This document shows, in pieces, positions 35,449 through 47,139 of a stretch of DNA of 64,000 nt; the first letter of the stretch is position 1; each line of letters starts with the position of its first letter. The DNA comes from Ischnura elegans (lineage: Eukaryota; Arthropoda; Insecta; Odonata; Coenagrionidae). Under the pieces are notes generated by a model. The model made no database searches. It had not been told where the DNA came from and saw only the letters and a program-made list of their open reading frames with translations. Location of the stretch: NCBI RefSeq assembly GCF_921293095.1, contig NC_060246.1:136710198-136774197 (forward strand), in the 5' to 3' direction. The position numbers were made by a program, and so were the translations under genes.

Positions 35449-36699
35449 GTAAGTTTGATGTGACTTCTAAATAATTTTTTCTTGGCGTTCACTGGCGGCA
35501 GTATAGTGTTTCCGCATGCTCCTTATATTTCTTATAACTCAGCCTGTAACATCTCGAGGAAAAATATGGCTCTGCTTGGAACAACATTACCGTCTTGGTA
35601 AAACCGTTACTTGGCAACTAAAGGTAGCGTCTTTTTCCGTTGTTCATGGTGAAATTTTCGCTTTTGTTCCTTGTTTACATGATATAATTTAAAGTGGAAG
35701 TTCTTGTACTATAGTCTCTGTACGCGAGAACGTATAGGAAATAATGTAAGTGCTAGCGCATAAAATAGAACCTGTTATTTTGATAGCGTAGGCTACGGCT
35801 GAATTTGTTGGAAGTCCCAACGGTCCGTTTGGTTCCGTTCCTAAATCAAATCAAGTAGGGTTCTTGGCAATAAATATAACTAGGAATTGTACTTACGTGT
35901 AACCGGGGGATTTTGCAACACGCATGTATGATTAATAGGTTTCACGTAAATTATTAATTCTTTGAAATCGGACTACACCGTGTGATTTCTTTCGATATGT
36001 ATAGTTACGCACGCATCGAAAAAGAACAATAATGTTATGATAGGATAACCACCAATGTTTAGCCTTTTTACAAAAAGTTTTTATACTCTTTATATGTTTG
36101 ATGGAACTAGGTTAATAATTAAAAACTTTAGGTCCTAAATAAATAAATGATCTATTATGTCAGTAAAGATAAGGCTTAGGGATTGAAAAATTACAATGCC
36201 GACGTAACTTTTATAGCGTTTATTATATTTTTTCTGCCAAACTTTGCTAACCTAATAAAATATAAACTAATTTAACTACAAACTAAGTAACTGTGCTATT
36301 AGTCATCCATGCATTTAATTTAGTGGAAACTATAGGACGACTGTAAGAAATTCGGGATGAATCTAAACAAGGTCTAATTGTAAGTGATATATTGTGTAAA
36401 CAAACCTTAAGGCTATATTTTATGGTTCATTTATTTGCTCAAACTGCTGCATGAAATCTTATACCCAGAAAATAGAACTTGTGCATCTTTTCGTACAGCC
36501 ATCGGTACACATTTTGGTGTAGAGTATCGTGAAGCTGATATATTTACCTGGAGGCATTTACTGACTATAGCTTTCATGTAGTGGAGTTGAATAAAAATAG
36601 TTCATCTGTATTTTTATTTATTTCCTATCTCTATTTATAAGTTTGTATGTCTCTCTTCTTATAATTGTCTGTATACTTATTTGTCTTCATTCTTTACAG

Positions 36700-36799
36700 A
36701 TGTTGCATTTAACCAGGACGATACAGCCACCAATTCTAGTGTGGAAGTTACAGTGAAGAGTTGGCTGGAACATGCTTAAGCGAGGCATGTGAGAGAGGT
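36700..36799 (+). CDS. Candidate alternative last exon A
   Basis: Acceptor TTTACAG at 36699; a donor-like GTAAGT follows at 36800, after the stop. Joined in phase 1 to the upstream exon, it reads 25 codons ending SSVEVTVKSWLEHA and stops at TAA (36777-36779). The segment VEV-x3-SWL-x-HA is repeated in the last exon at 38165, so the two are paralogous. The donor after the stop suggests that it descends from an internal exon. Confidence 0.5.
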
Positions 36800-38164
36800 G
36801 TAAGTATTCGTTTGATTATTATATAGGTTTGAGCAAGGAGGAATAATTTTGGTCTGGATACTTTTTTGGCAAGTTGCTCCTGTAAAGGGAGCTCATATAA
36901 AGTAAATTTAAATAATTATTAAACATCTTGTAATACAAGGTTCACCCTTCCATGCTAAAGGTAGAGAAAATAGTATTGTTATGTATTATTTTCAGATGCA
37001 GATTCCACTACCAAGTAATTCAAACATTTGAAAACAATTTTTGTTCTGCATATGGGAGGTATAATTACCAAAAACGTGGTTGAAAAGGATCTCATGCTCT
37101 ATAAAAGTTCGATGTATAGCACCTGTAGAACTTAAGAATGGGATAACTTATTCAACAGGGATAGTAGTTGCACAGTACTACAGAAGCTACTATTTTCTAG
37201 TAGCTCTAGCTAACTAAGATGTTTTGAAGTAGGTGTTTTTGTAGGAGCTATAGAAATTTCAGTAGCTCACAGCAGGCCTTAGCTGCTATTCCCCTGTTAT
37301 GTCTCTGTCGAAATGTGAATATTGCCAGTGAGCTAGGTTGTCACTTTTGCCTTGATACCAGACTACATTAGAAGATCTATTTTAATTATTAAGATTGGAA
37401 GAATTCGGAGATCTAAATCATGGAATGGCCTTAACTACAGCAAGTTTTTGCTAGTTTTTCAAAGTTTCTATTTTTTTAAGTTGCATCTCGGCCAATGCAG
37501 CTAAGTGGTTTGTGTGCCAAATCAGTGTGGCTGTTTTCACACTAATCCCAAGAGATCTAGTTCACTTAAACTTCCTCCTTTAAATTTTCTAGTTTCCTTT
37601 ACTCCTATATCATATTCAGCTCTTCTGCATTAGTCTTCCTTAGCTCCAGCTTATGTAACACTTTTCTTCACCTCCACAATTCACTCTAGTGTAGTCATAA
37701 TCTTCAAGGGGAGACCAATTGTTCAGAAATATTATCCTCCATTTGAATGCTTTTTCCAATATCTTTTTCGAGACCTCTACTAAGCTGTCTGGCAAGGATG
37801 GATCAAAGAATTTTTTTCTAGATGGTGCACCAGGGTCTAACAGGCAACAGTCTTCTCATATTTGGGATTAAAATCTAGTTCAACAATTGTTCTATGAAAA
37901 ATGTTCTTAATCATAATATATACATTACTAACACATTAATAATTTTACTCAAAATCTTTTCTTATTTAAGAACAAGAAAAAGTCAAAGAAAAGTTTGTAA
38001 AATGTATTCAGCCTGTAATGGACAGGTTTCCTAATTTTGAAACCTTAAGAATGTTAAACATGTGACTAATAAGACTGTAGCGTCCTGTCTTATGTAATCT
38101 GCTTGTTACGTACAAGATACAATTTCTTGCTACAATGAAATGTTTATATACTTCATTATTACAG

Positions 38165-38268
38165 GAGCAGTGCAGGAGAGCAAGACAGCCCCTGAAAAGG
38201 ATGTGGAGGTTGCCATCCAAAGCTGGCTAAGGCACGCCAAGGAGAGGTTACAGGGGAAGAAAGTTTAA
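38165..38268 (+). CDS. Candidate alternative last exon B
   Basis: Acceptor ATTACAG at 38164. In the frame requiring phase 1 it reads AVQESKTAPEKDVEVAIQSW, then LRHAKERLQGKKV and a TAA. It shares VEV..(K/Q)SWL.HA with exon A but has a longer basic tail. An AATAAA lies about 40 bp downstream (38309-38314), giving a complete transcript end inside the element. Because exons A and B both need phase 1, they could be used as alternatives after the same upstream exon. Some mariner/Tc1 tails have a similar V-x-x-WL pattern, but this is too short for a family call. Confidence 0.55.
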
Positions 38269-38584
38269 ATCGTATGTAGTTTCTGGCATTGTACTGTTTT
38301 AAGAAGCCAAATAAATATTGTGCATGAAATTGATGCCTTATTTATTTAAATTCTTGTCTGGACCTATTATTTATTAGTATCGAACAAAATGCAATCCTAA
38401 CCTAAACGTGTCCTGAAGGTGTCCAGAGCGGACAATTTCAGGTCGTCCATAGGCCACCTTTTTTACTGACATGCGGACTTGCAGCGGACATCATTTTGTA
38501 TGAATTCGGCTGTCCGTAGGATGTCCATAGGCCACTTGGCGGACAATCACCGGATGTCCGAAAGGTGTCCGTGTGCTGTGTGGG

Positions 38585-40501
38585 AAGTGCGTAACGTCAA
38601 GATGGCGGATCGCCTCATCCTCTAAGAGAAATATCAAGGGCAATTTTTTAAAACCAATTTTAGGAAACAATAGCAACATTTAGGAAGTAAGATATGCCGT
38701 CGCATGTTCTCTGATAAATTCTGTACATTTTGGTAACTCATTTGTAGAGTTTGGTGCGTATAAGTTGAGAAAATGGTATCTATACAGTAGAAATAATATA
38801 GAAGATTAACGAAACAGATTCCCGACCATCAATCAACTGTGTAATTTTAAAAGCCGCTATAGCATAAAATGTGATTCCTAGGGATAAAAATATTTACGTA
38901 TTCTCCAATGGGAGGTTCTCCACCCGATCCGTTCCCCATCCGACCACCAAACTAACAATCATTCTGGCTTCGCCCCTGACTCCATGAGTCGAGCGAGGGC
39001 CTACTTCCCTATCGGTGAAAAAGAGATAAGCCCGTGGCGGAAGACATATTGACCGGTGATTTTCATGATTCGTTGCCTCAGGAGGAGACAGTGACCAGCA
39101 CCCCTTCCCTCTCCTTCGCCTATCAGTTGAAAAAAATACTATTCCATCCTGTGCTGCAAAGTAAAATAAGTGGCTTCTGGAAGTGGGAAGAAGAGGAAGA
39201 GGATTTGACTCGCGATTTCTATGACTAGATACTCATGCGTCTCGGTCCCCGTGCCAGAGGAAATGCTTCACGCCATTGAGTCACGAAATTTTCCCCAGAA
39301 TATGTCAGAATACGTAAGCCATTTGTGCGGAACTATAGGATGCGTAGTGCTAAATATTTTTAAATCCCTCAACGATCGTGGATAGCTGGGATGTCTGACA
39401 AATATGCTAAGTCTCTCGTAAAAGAGACAGATAAATAGATAAATGGGCCGAGGGCAAATGACATAATTCCGTGATTTAAAATGCGGAAACCTATCTTTAG
39501 GCATCTATCCTACCTATCTGCCTTGTTTGTATGTGATTTTTTTCCGCTGCTAGAATCTAAGCTGCTTCGAAAACCACTTGAAATACTAAAGATATCTACT
39601 GCTTCGGTTTAATGCGTGGAAAAACTTATAAGTATGGAGAAAAACATTATAGTTAACGTACCCATTCTTCACGAACATCTATCACCGTTAACTTCTTATT
39701 ATTTATGAGTATTAGTCGTGTTAATTTTTTATTTGGAGAGCGTGGAAATACTGGGTAGAACGCTTGGCTTATGACGGAAAAGTCCCTGGTTTAAATCTTT
39801 GGTAAAAACTTCGAAAAACCTTAAAATAACTAAAGTAAGAATTAGCCGAGGGAAATAAACATCTAATCTACAATGGAAATGCAAATTTCGTGCCTTGCCC
39901 CTTGGTCCGTGGTGCTGTTCACTCACTCATCAAAAGCACTGTCTGTAAAAATAGTTTGAGTAGCTCTATCGCATAAACGAAGCAATCCATTTCAATGAAA
40001 CAAAAAGCAGACGAAATAGAATTTATTTTTACTCTTTGTCGTTTCATTTGAAAATTCTTAGTCTTCACAGTATTACCTGCTTTATGCATTTTCTTCCAGA
40101 CAGTAGCATTTAGGTTGATGCGTAGGGTGATTCTAATCTCTGAGGAATTTTATGTACGTCTGGAGTTTTATTTTATTCAGCTCGCGTAATAAAAACATGC
40201 TCCAAAGTCAACTTAGTTTTCATTTACGAAGTCTTATTGAGTTATAGCACGAATAAGTATATGATATACTTACTCTATGGTTATACCTAAAAAATACTTC
40301 AACTTCAAACTCCTTTACACTTTGATGAAACAGGAATTTCATGGCTATTTTTTGAGTGTGTTCAATCAGGAACAATGCCTTCCAACGTAAAAGAATTATT
40401 TTTTCATTTCAACCTATAATTTTTCCTTTAATTGTGGTTTCTATCTGTTCAATTTCATGAATTAATCGATTGCTAATTTAAATTTTTAAAAAATAAAGGG
40501 T
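38585..40501. other. Intergenic; one unusual acidic ORF
   Basis: The only ORF that looks protein-like is 39034-39228 (+), without an ATG (a GTG is the first possible start). It has an acidic stretch WKWEEEEEDL and two similar ends (EDILTGDFHD, EDLTRDFYD), and could be an exon of unknown type. Minus-strand ORFs at 39268-39504 and 39729-39926 show nothing. The rest is AT-rich. Confidence 0.3.
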
Positions 40502-40657
40502 TGTCAAGGGTTAACGGTTGTTTATTAGTTACCGGATAAAACCATCAGTCAAAGAAACAAAAAAGACGTTTATAGTTAAGGATTAATTAGAAATTACATT
40601 ATTTACGTTAATACTGTGTCTAATAGTTATTTATGGAGCAAGAGAAGAACTAAATCA
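40502..40657 (+). repeat. 5' LTR of the Copia element
   Basis: 156 bp, TG...CA. The first ~60 bp match the right LTR fragment (GTTTATTA.TTACCGGATA.AA). The homology also extends about 35 bp to the left of the LTR, into sequence that resembles the polypurine tract before the right LTR. Confidence 0.8.
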
Positions 40658-40764
40658 AATAGGTTATGAGCTCGCTCGCACTTCGTTAACGGTGAAAAAA
40701 GTAAATAGTGAAAAAGAGTCAAGTTGTGGACAGCAAACAAAGAAGTTAAAAAAGTGAATTCAAG

Positions 40765-41640
40765 ATGGATAGCAAAAGACATCAAGCCGCTGGCGGGTAA
40801 GGGAGACTGGCCACTGGGGTAGAGGAAAGTTCGCGATTTGCTGGATTATCATGAAAATGCTCCCAACATCATTGACAAACTTATGGAAACCAGGAGCGTT
40901 GGCTGAAGATGCGACCGATGAACAAATCATGGAACACAAGAGGAAGTCTGATTTGCACCGTAAGGCGAACAGCTGTGCAACGTCAATGATTTTTACCTCG
41001 GTGAGAGATGAGGTCTATTAAAAAATAATGGACAAGGAAACAACATATACATGACTTAAATGACATTGAAACAACTTTTAGAAGCATCAAGTAAGGACCA
41101 ATTATTTCAAATTTTCACCAATTTCTTTGCTTTTGTTTGGACATTAGGAGAGTATGTATCAACTCACATCGCAGAGTTAAAGAGCCTGTGGAACGAGATG
41201 AATAATAGTTTAAAGGCGAAGGGTGAGAACGTCATGCCACAGGTGATTTTAATGCAAAAACTCTTGCACATTTTGTAGAGAACATTTGAGACACACAAAT
41301 CAAGTTGGATGTTGTTGAGAAAAGACGATGTCAGGTCTACTGTGGAACTCACAAGCCAGTTATGCATGTTCGAAAGGAATTACAAGAAAATACGTCAAGA
41401 AGAAAATTCCCAGGAGGCTCTTGTGGTCAAGAAGGACAAACAGAAGAGGGAAAGTAATTTCAATCCGGGTCACAAAAGTTCAAGAAAAGAAGATTGCTGC
41501 AGTTATTGCTTCAAGAAAAGCCATTGGGTCAAGAATTGTGAGAAGTGGATTGCAGATGGAAGACCGGCGAAGAATGAGGTTAGAAAGGTTGCACACAGCA
41601 ATGCAGTCGACTTCAAAAGTGCACTAACCCTGGAGTGCAG
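40765..41640 (+). pseudogene. Copia gag remnant
   Basis: Several frames together resemble a Copia gag: IKPLAGKGDW and KVRDLLDYHE near the start, a central SKDQLFQI region (41060-41278), then FERNYKK and the zinc knuckle CSYCFKKSHWVKNC (CX2CX4HX4C intact) near 41500. Stops after GGG at about 40799 and others break it. In a live element gag forms the particle and binds RNA through the knuckle. Confidence 0.85.
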
Positions 41641-41659
41641 CGAAGTGTTTGCAACAGAG

Positions 41660-41940
41660 ATGCATTCAACAGTTTGGTGGATTGACAACGGAGCAACAAA
41701 GCACGTAACAAACTTTTCTGCGTATTTCAGTGAATTTAAGGATATCAAGAGTCCAAATTCAGTTAAAGCAACGGGCAAAGAGAAGCTTCAGGCTGTTGGG
41801 AAAGGGACTATAAAGATTTTGTCCAAAGTGGAGGGCATAGTTTTGCATTTGGAGCTACGAGGTCTTAGGTATGTCCCTGACATTTCGAGAAACTTATTTT
41901 CTGTTCTTTCAGCTGATGAGAGAAATAAAAAAAGCAAGTG
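41660..41940 (+). pseudogene. Copia protease remnant
   Basis: The frame that holds the zinc knuckle continues into WWIDNGATKHVT. This is the aspartic protease active-site region, with Asn where DSGA has Ser. The protein (41309-41965) ends soon after LFSVLSADE through a frameshift. Fusion of gag C-terminus and protease in one frame is normal for Copia. Confidence 0.85.
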
Positions 41941-42289
41941 TTGCTCGACGGCAACGAGGTTTTAATATCAAGTGGACAACCAAACCGTTGTTTGTGGATC
42001 AAGAAACTCCCATCAAAACAGAGATTGCAGCGATTCTTCCAGGGAGTGATGATGGCGTAAATGTAGGTGTAGCTGATGGTTATGCACAGCAATTGTATCA
42101 CGAAAGATGAGGTCATCAAGACAAGAGGTACGTGAAATAGATGCTTGAGAAGAAATTGGGAATAAAGGTGTCTTCAAAAATGGATCTGTGTGAGCCATGC
42201 ATTTTTGGCAAAGCTCATCGTTTGGCATTTGGCACAAGGAAGAAGACTCCAAGGCCTGGAGAGCTGATTTATGCGGCCCATTTGATGAT

Positions 42290-42780
42290 ACATTAAAAGA
42301 AGGCAATATTTAGTTATGTTGAAGGATTCTTACACAAAATATATCCCTGGATACATAGCGATGAGAAGTTAGATGCGAATAACGTTCTCAATACAACGAT
42401 TTCACACGCAAATAAACAAGGACACATCATTAAAGAGTTATTTTTCAGCATTGCAAAGGAGTTTGACAATGAAGAGGTCAAGATGACGCTTCAAGCAGAA
42501 AAAATCACGCTGAGACTGACAGACCGTAAACTAGAGAAAACCGGTTGCACCGAGCGTGAGAATGGCAATATTTTGTATATGGCTGGGAACTGTATGTAAT
42601 CTAATCCAAAGGTTCGGTTTCCAAAAGCTATTTGGGCTGAGTTAGTAAGTACTGCAGTTTATATACTTAACAGGACTGGCAAATCATCAGTGGAAGGTTG
42701 CAGCCCTCATTGGCTATCGTTTGGAAGTCTTCCAAATCATCGGATCGATTTGTTTTGTCCATATTCTCGTTCATAATATA
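42290..42780 (+). pseudogene. Copia integrase remnant
   Basis: Fragments in mixed frames: LKDSYTKYIPGYI near 42317, TGCTERENGNILYMAG at about 42543 (the end of the integrase core), then FPKAIWAELVSTAVYILNRT and SPHWLSFGSLPNHR. Stop codons and frame changes interrupt it. Confidence 0.8.
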
Positions 42781-43229
42781 AATAAAATGGACGTGAAAGC
42801 GGTGAGAGGTAATCTGGCTGGATACGACGGAGAGGAGAGGTACAGAGTCTACGTTAAAGAGAGAGGCACAGCGTAGTTATGCCCAGAGACGTCAAATTAC
42901 AAGAAGAGTTTACCGAATGCACGGAGAGACTAAAGTTGCCACTTCGAGACGTCTAGGTGAAGGAACCACGAGAATATATTGAAGAAGAGCAAGCTCAAGA
43001 ATAAGTTCGCAATGAACAGCCACAACAACGGGTGCAACAGCAAGACGTTGAAGAAGATTAGAACGACGAAGAAGAGGATAAAGAAAGCGAGAACGAAGGA
43101 GAATCACAAGAATCAAGAAATGAGCTTCCAATAAAAAGAGCTGAGAGACCAGGAATGCTAGGAAGATTGAGATGTTGTGTTTAATGAGAAAACTACTTTC
43201 TTACGCAGAGTGCATCGTAATTTCTGACA

Positions 43230-43730
43230 AGTTTTTCATGGAGAATATTGACACAGAGTCCGTTTTAGAAGCTTTGAACAGCCGAAGATTTTTTCAATGG
43301 AAGAAGGCCGTCGACAGTGAAATGGATTCATTGCTTAAAAATAAAACATGGGAGCAGCAAAATTTGCCGCATGGTGCAGAAGTAAATTCCTGCTAATTGC
43401 TTTTTCGTTTCAAGATGAAACCAGACGGAAGCATTGACAAGTTCATGGCAAGAGTACGTTTTAAAGGCATCGGTCAACGTCTAGGAATTAATTTTAGTTA
43501 AACCTACGGTCCTGTTGCAAATATGGGAAAGATCACGTCAATTTTGAGCATAGCTTCGAGTGAGGAAATGCCATTAGCTCAATTCGACGTCTCAACCAAA
43601 TTCCTGGACGGAAAATTAGAAGAGAAAATTTACATGTGTCAACTCAAAAGTGGACGAGTTTCTTGTTTGAAGATGAGCCTTAACAGTTTTAAACAATCCC
43701 CAAGGTGCTAAAACAAACGTTTTTGCGGTT
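43230..43730 (+). pseudogene. Copia reverse transcriptase remnant
   Basis: FFQWKKAVDSEMDSLLKNKT marks the start of the Copia RT domain. It is followed across a stop by FKMKPDGSID, then GPVANMGKITSILSIASSEE and LAQFDVSTKFLDGKLEE, where the family has DV.TAFLNG.L. The YVDDML catalytic box is not found in frame; the region 43730-44290 is scrambled by indels. Confidence 0.85.
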
Positions 43731-44302
43731 TCTTAAAGAAACTGGGATTCCATGTCAGTGAAGGAGATCCATTTAGTGAAGAGTTCTCGGGAAAGTCAAC
43801 GGGTCAGGAACTGCATATCTGACGACGTTTGGATGTCCGACTCGTTCATCGTCCTCAGGGCTGTGAGTGTGACAAAGAAAAAGTTCCATAAAGAGAGTGA
43901 GAAGAGGATCCATGTCTATTTATCAAAGAAAATAATGGAAGGGAGCTCATCATTGCTCTTTATTTAGGTGATAGATTAGAAGCAGAAAATAAAAAAAGAC
44001 AGAGAGTTTTCTGAAACAACTACAAGAAGAGTTCAATATATCATCGAAGGAAGCTTGTTAATTCCTGATGCTTCAGATCTAAAAAGAATATAATCACATC
44101 AATATTAGTCAGAAAGGCCAAGTAATCAAGGTTTTTCAAAGATTCAAGCAAATTTGCAGATTGAAAATCAATGTCAACACCGATTTTAAAAAGGCCATTG
44201 AATTCCAAATCAGGGAAAGAAGAGGAGACGAAGGGAAACAAGTTTCCTGACCGACAAGCAGTAGAAGCATTAATGTATCTCATGACTGGAACCAGACCAT
44301 AA

Positions 44303-44610
44303 TTGGCGTATACCATTAGATTTATCCCAAGTTCATTAGAAAACACATCATCAGAAAATGTCGCAAGAGTCAAGAGGGCATTTCGATACTTGGCAGGGAC
44401 GAGTAATCTGGGTACAACACACATATCTAAAGCAAAGAAAGGCATTTTAGAATGTGACAGTGATGCAGACTTCAAAGGCTATGTCAAAACTGGCAGATCG
44501 GCTACAGGAGTAGTGTATCTCACGCTGGAGAGGCTATTTCGTTGCTATGTCAAAGACAGCCGATGGTTGCTACTGCAACAACAGAAGCTGAGATTGTAGC
44601 TACAACTGAA
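44303..44610 (+). pseudogene. Copia RNase H remnant
   Basis: VKRAFRYLAGTSNLGTTHIS, then ECDSDADFKGYVKTGRSATG correspond to the conserved RYLKGT and the first catalytic region of Copia RNase H (D-A-D). It is truncated after about 95 codons by a stop. The minus-strand ORF 44041-44475 over it is a shadow. Confidence 0.85.
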
Positions 44611-45179
44611 ACAGCAAGGATATTATCTGACTGACAAGACTGTTCAGACAAACTAGACCATTGAATTCACTCCCGATTTTGCAATTGAATAACTCAGCAG
44701 CAGTACAACTGGCCGAAAATCCATAATTCCACAAAAAAACGATGCATGTGTCAATGAAACATTTTTTCGTTCAAGAAAAAGTGGCAGCGGGCAAGCTGGG
44801 CATTTAACAATTTTAAATTTAGAAGCGAGAGACGGACATCGCGACGAAGCCGTTTCAAAGGGTTTTATTGAAGATATTAAGATCCATAATGGGTCTTTTA
44901 TAAATTAACGAATCCAAGAGTTGAATTATTCATCAATTAACAAGAGAAATAGTTTGGGTAGTATTTTAAACGATATGCTGATTTAAATCAACATGGAAAA
45001 GTGTCGAAGTTAATGAAATGTTGTATTCTAAATTTAAATTTAAAAAAGCAAAAGGGATGTCAAGGGTTCATGGCTGTTTATTAATTACCGGATACAAACC
45101 GCCAGTCAAACAGTCCGCGTCCGGCACAATACCAGCTGTCTGTAGCTTGCCAAGGTGGAAGAACGTCATACTTCCAAGT

Positions 45180-45389
45180 GCAGCTCAAGCAATTGCTGTA
45201 TACCAGGTTAGAAAGAAACGGAAGAAAAGTGCACGTCAAAGGTGGTTTTGGGTGCACCCTATTCTGGCAGGAAGAACATTAACAGCGGCCTTAGTTGCCA
45301 TATTTACTGAACTTCGCGCTGATGAATATAACTTTTTCAATTATTTTCTCAGTATCAATTTCACTATCCATGACGAATGGACGCAATAA
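45180..45389 (+). pseudogene. HARBI1/ALP1-like N-terminal fragment
   Basis: After an acceptor-like string at about 45198, the frame reads RKKRKKSARQRWFWVHPILA, then TELRADEYNFFNYFLSIN and a stop after TIHDEWTQ. The pattern (R)RWWVHP...ELR.D...FFNYFRMS is how many PIF/Harbinger nucleases and their domesticated HARBI1/ALP1-like relatives begin. The catalytic DDE domain is absent. The fragment abuts the truncated Copia LTR, so it was joined to it by rearrangement. Confidence 0.65.
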
Positions 45390-45852
45390 CAAGGTTATCT
45401 CCGAGCTCGTTCCAATTCTACTGACAAATCTGCATGGTCCGAAACAGCCGTCCGCGTTCATGTGGAAGCACAAACCTTTCTCTGCGGCCAGCACGCGCGC
45501 GGATGATCCAGGGGGGTGGTGGGGCCACGCGGATGGCTCCTCCGCGTGCGGACGGTTCGCCCTCATGTGTAAGCTTCCATTATCGTCAATGGAACCTTAT
45601 CTGCGTTGGTTGGCGAATTCGGGTTTCTCTCAGCCTTTCTTTCCCCAACGTTCCATCATGGCGCAAAAACTTATACTGTCTGTCGCATCCAACAAAAGAG
45701 GGGGGTGGCAAGCCAAGGGATACAGGTGATTTTTTAGAACTGAGTTTGGTAAAGAAATTAGGTAAAGAAAACAAACGTGGTAAATTAGATATCGAGAGGA
45801 GCATTTCAATTTCCGCTCGATATCAGCCCAATACGGAAACTCAGTACATATA
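45390..45852. other. GC-rich stretch without a gene
   Basis: Contains CCGCG-rich words, including a local palindrome around 45520-45560 (CGCGGATGGCTCCTCCGCG). ORFs on both strands here are overlapping and unconvincing. It may belong to the broken Harbinger-like element. Confidence 0.35.
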
Positions 45853-47139
45853 CAGGGTGTCCCATTTTAAGTTCCCACCCCGAATATCTCGAAATCTAAG
45901 CAAAATGAGAAAAAATGTTTCAGACAAAAGTTATAGGGTTTAGAGGGGGACATACGATGGTGACTTTGAAAATGACCTTGAAGTCGATTTTCAAGGTCAA
46001 AGAGGGGGTAACTTCCATTTCTTAAATAGAAACCCATATTTTTTATTGCAGAATCGTATTCTACGGAAAAAATACAAACTTCTTGTTGGAAACTTTTTAT
46101 TGAAAAATGTATTTTTCCAGAGTTTTCTCACAAATTTCGCTCATCTTCGCGCAAATCTGGCCCCCACCGAACTGGTTCATTGGGTTCAATTTCATGAGCA
46201 GGTAACTGCGATATTCATTTTCATCTCCATACCTCGGAAATTGAAATCTACATTTCTGCCATTTTTCAAATAAAGGAATGGGTAACATTTAATTTTAAAA
46301 AGCTGTTCGTAATGCGAAGATGTTGCTCTGTCTATAAAAATTACTACGAAAATCACCAATCAAATATTTTTCCCGTGACGAGATGAAGTTGACGACCGTT
46401 TCGCTGTTTTCATTGTTTTTCGCGTGTTCCTATTCACTCTTTCGACCGTAGAAGCTAAATGTTTACTTTTAAACAATGTTCCATGATTCATTGTTGTAGT
46501 TGAATAAACAATTAGTAAACAGAAATATGACGAGACCCTATCGAGCTTCGATACGATTTTATACTCTTGCTTAAAGTTCAGCTTCTACCTTTTCTGTGAC
46601 GATAGTAGTTCGAAACGACGAAGGTAACACCTGAATAAATATTTCACCAAAGAAAATTGCGACCACGAGAACATCTAGACTATTATTTTACCACAAAAAC
46701 TAATACCCGATTCCAGGTTGCTGTGAAACTACCGTGTTTTTCCCTGTTCCGGGAGCGGCGCGATCCGCGAGGGTTCCTCCCGTAGCCCCCTGCTCATGAA
46801 ATTGAACCCAATGAACCAGTTCGGTGGGGGCCAGATTTGCGCGAAGATGAGCGAAATTTGTGAGAAAACTCTGGAAAAATACATTTTTCAATAAAAAGTT
46901 TCCAACAAGAAGTTTGTATTTTTTTCCGTAGAATACGATTCTGCAATAAAAAATATGGGTTTCTATTTAAGAAATGGAAGTTACCTCCTCTTTGACCTTG
47001 AAAATCGACTTCAAGGTCATTTTCAAAGTCACCATCGTATGTCCCCCTCTAAACCCTATAACTTTTGTCTGAAACATTTTTTCTCATTTTGCTTAGATTT
47101 CGAGATATTCGGGGTGGGAACTTAAAATGGGACACCCTG
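45853..47139. mobile_element. Long-armed foldback element, Tc1/mariner type
   Basis: Both ends start CAGGGTGTCCCATTTTAAGT and sit in TA (45851-45852, 47140-47141). The arms 45853-46202 and 46789-47139 are complementary over about 350 bp with very few differences. The centre (46203-46788) is unique within the window and encodes nothing recognisable. The terminus resembles widely distributed mariner-like repeats of insects. It is probably non-autonomous. Confidence 0.88.

Larger units (their letters stand above)
34093..38584 (+). mobile_element. DNA element with GTCC-rich ends carrying a split gene
   Basis: The left end CCCACACAGCACA (34093-34105) and the right end (complement of 38572-38584) are an exact 13-bp inverted pair. 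About 180 bp at each end are dense in GGAC/GTCC words such as GGACGTCC and CGGATGTCC, a subterminal array (34110-34260 and 38400-38575); another small cluster is at 34980-35010. Flanks both show AA, so the TSD is unclear. The 4.5-kb interior contains three candidate exons with consensus splice sites and an AATAAA after the last. The superfamily is not determined; no DDE motif is seen. Confidence 0.72.
40502..45118 (+). mobile_element. Degenerate Copia-type LTR retrotransposon
   Basis: Left LTR 40502-40657 starts TGTCAAGGGTT and ends CA. The primer-binding site GGTTATGAGCTC follows at 40662, like the internal tRNA-iMet site used by insect copia. gag and pol appear in Copia order: gag, protease, integrase, reverse transcriptase, RNase H. 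A polypurine tract (AAGCAAAAGGGA) precedes the right LTR at 45058, of which only about 60 bp remain before unrelated sequence. Many stops and frameshifts show that it is inactive. Confidence 0.92.
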
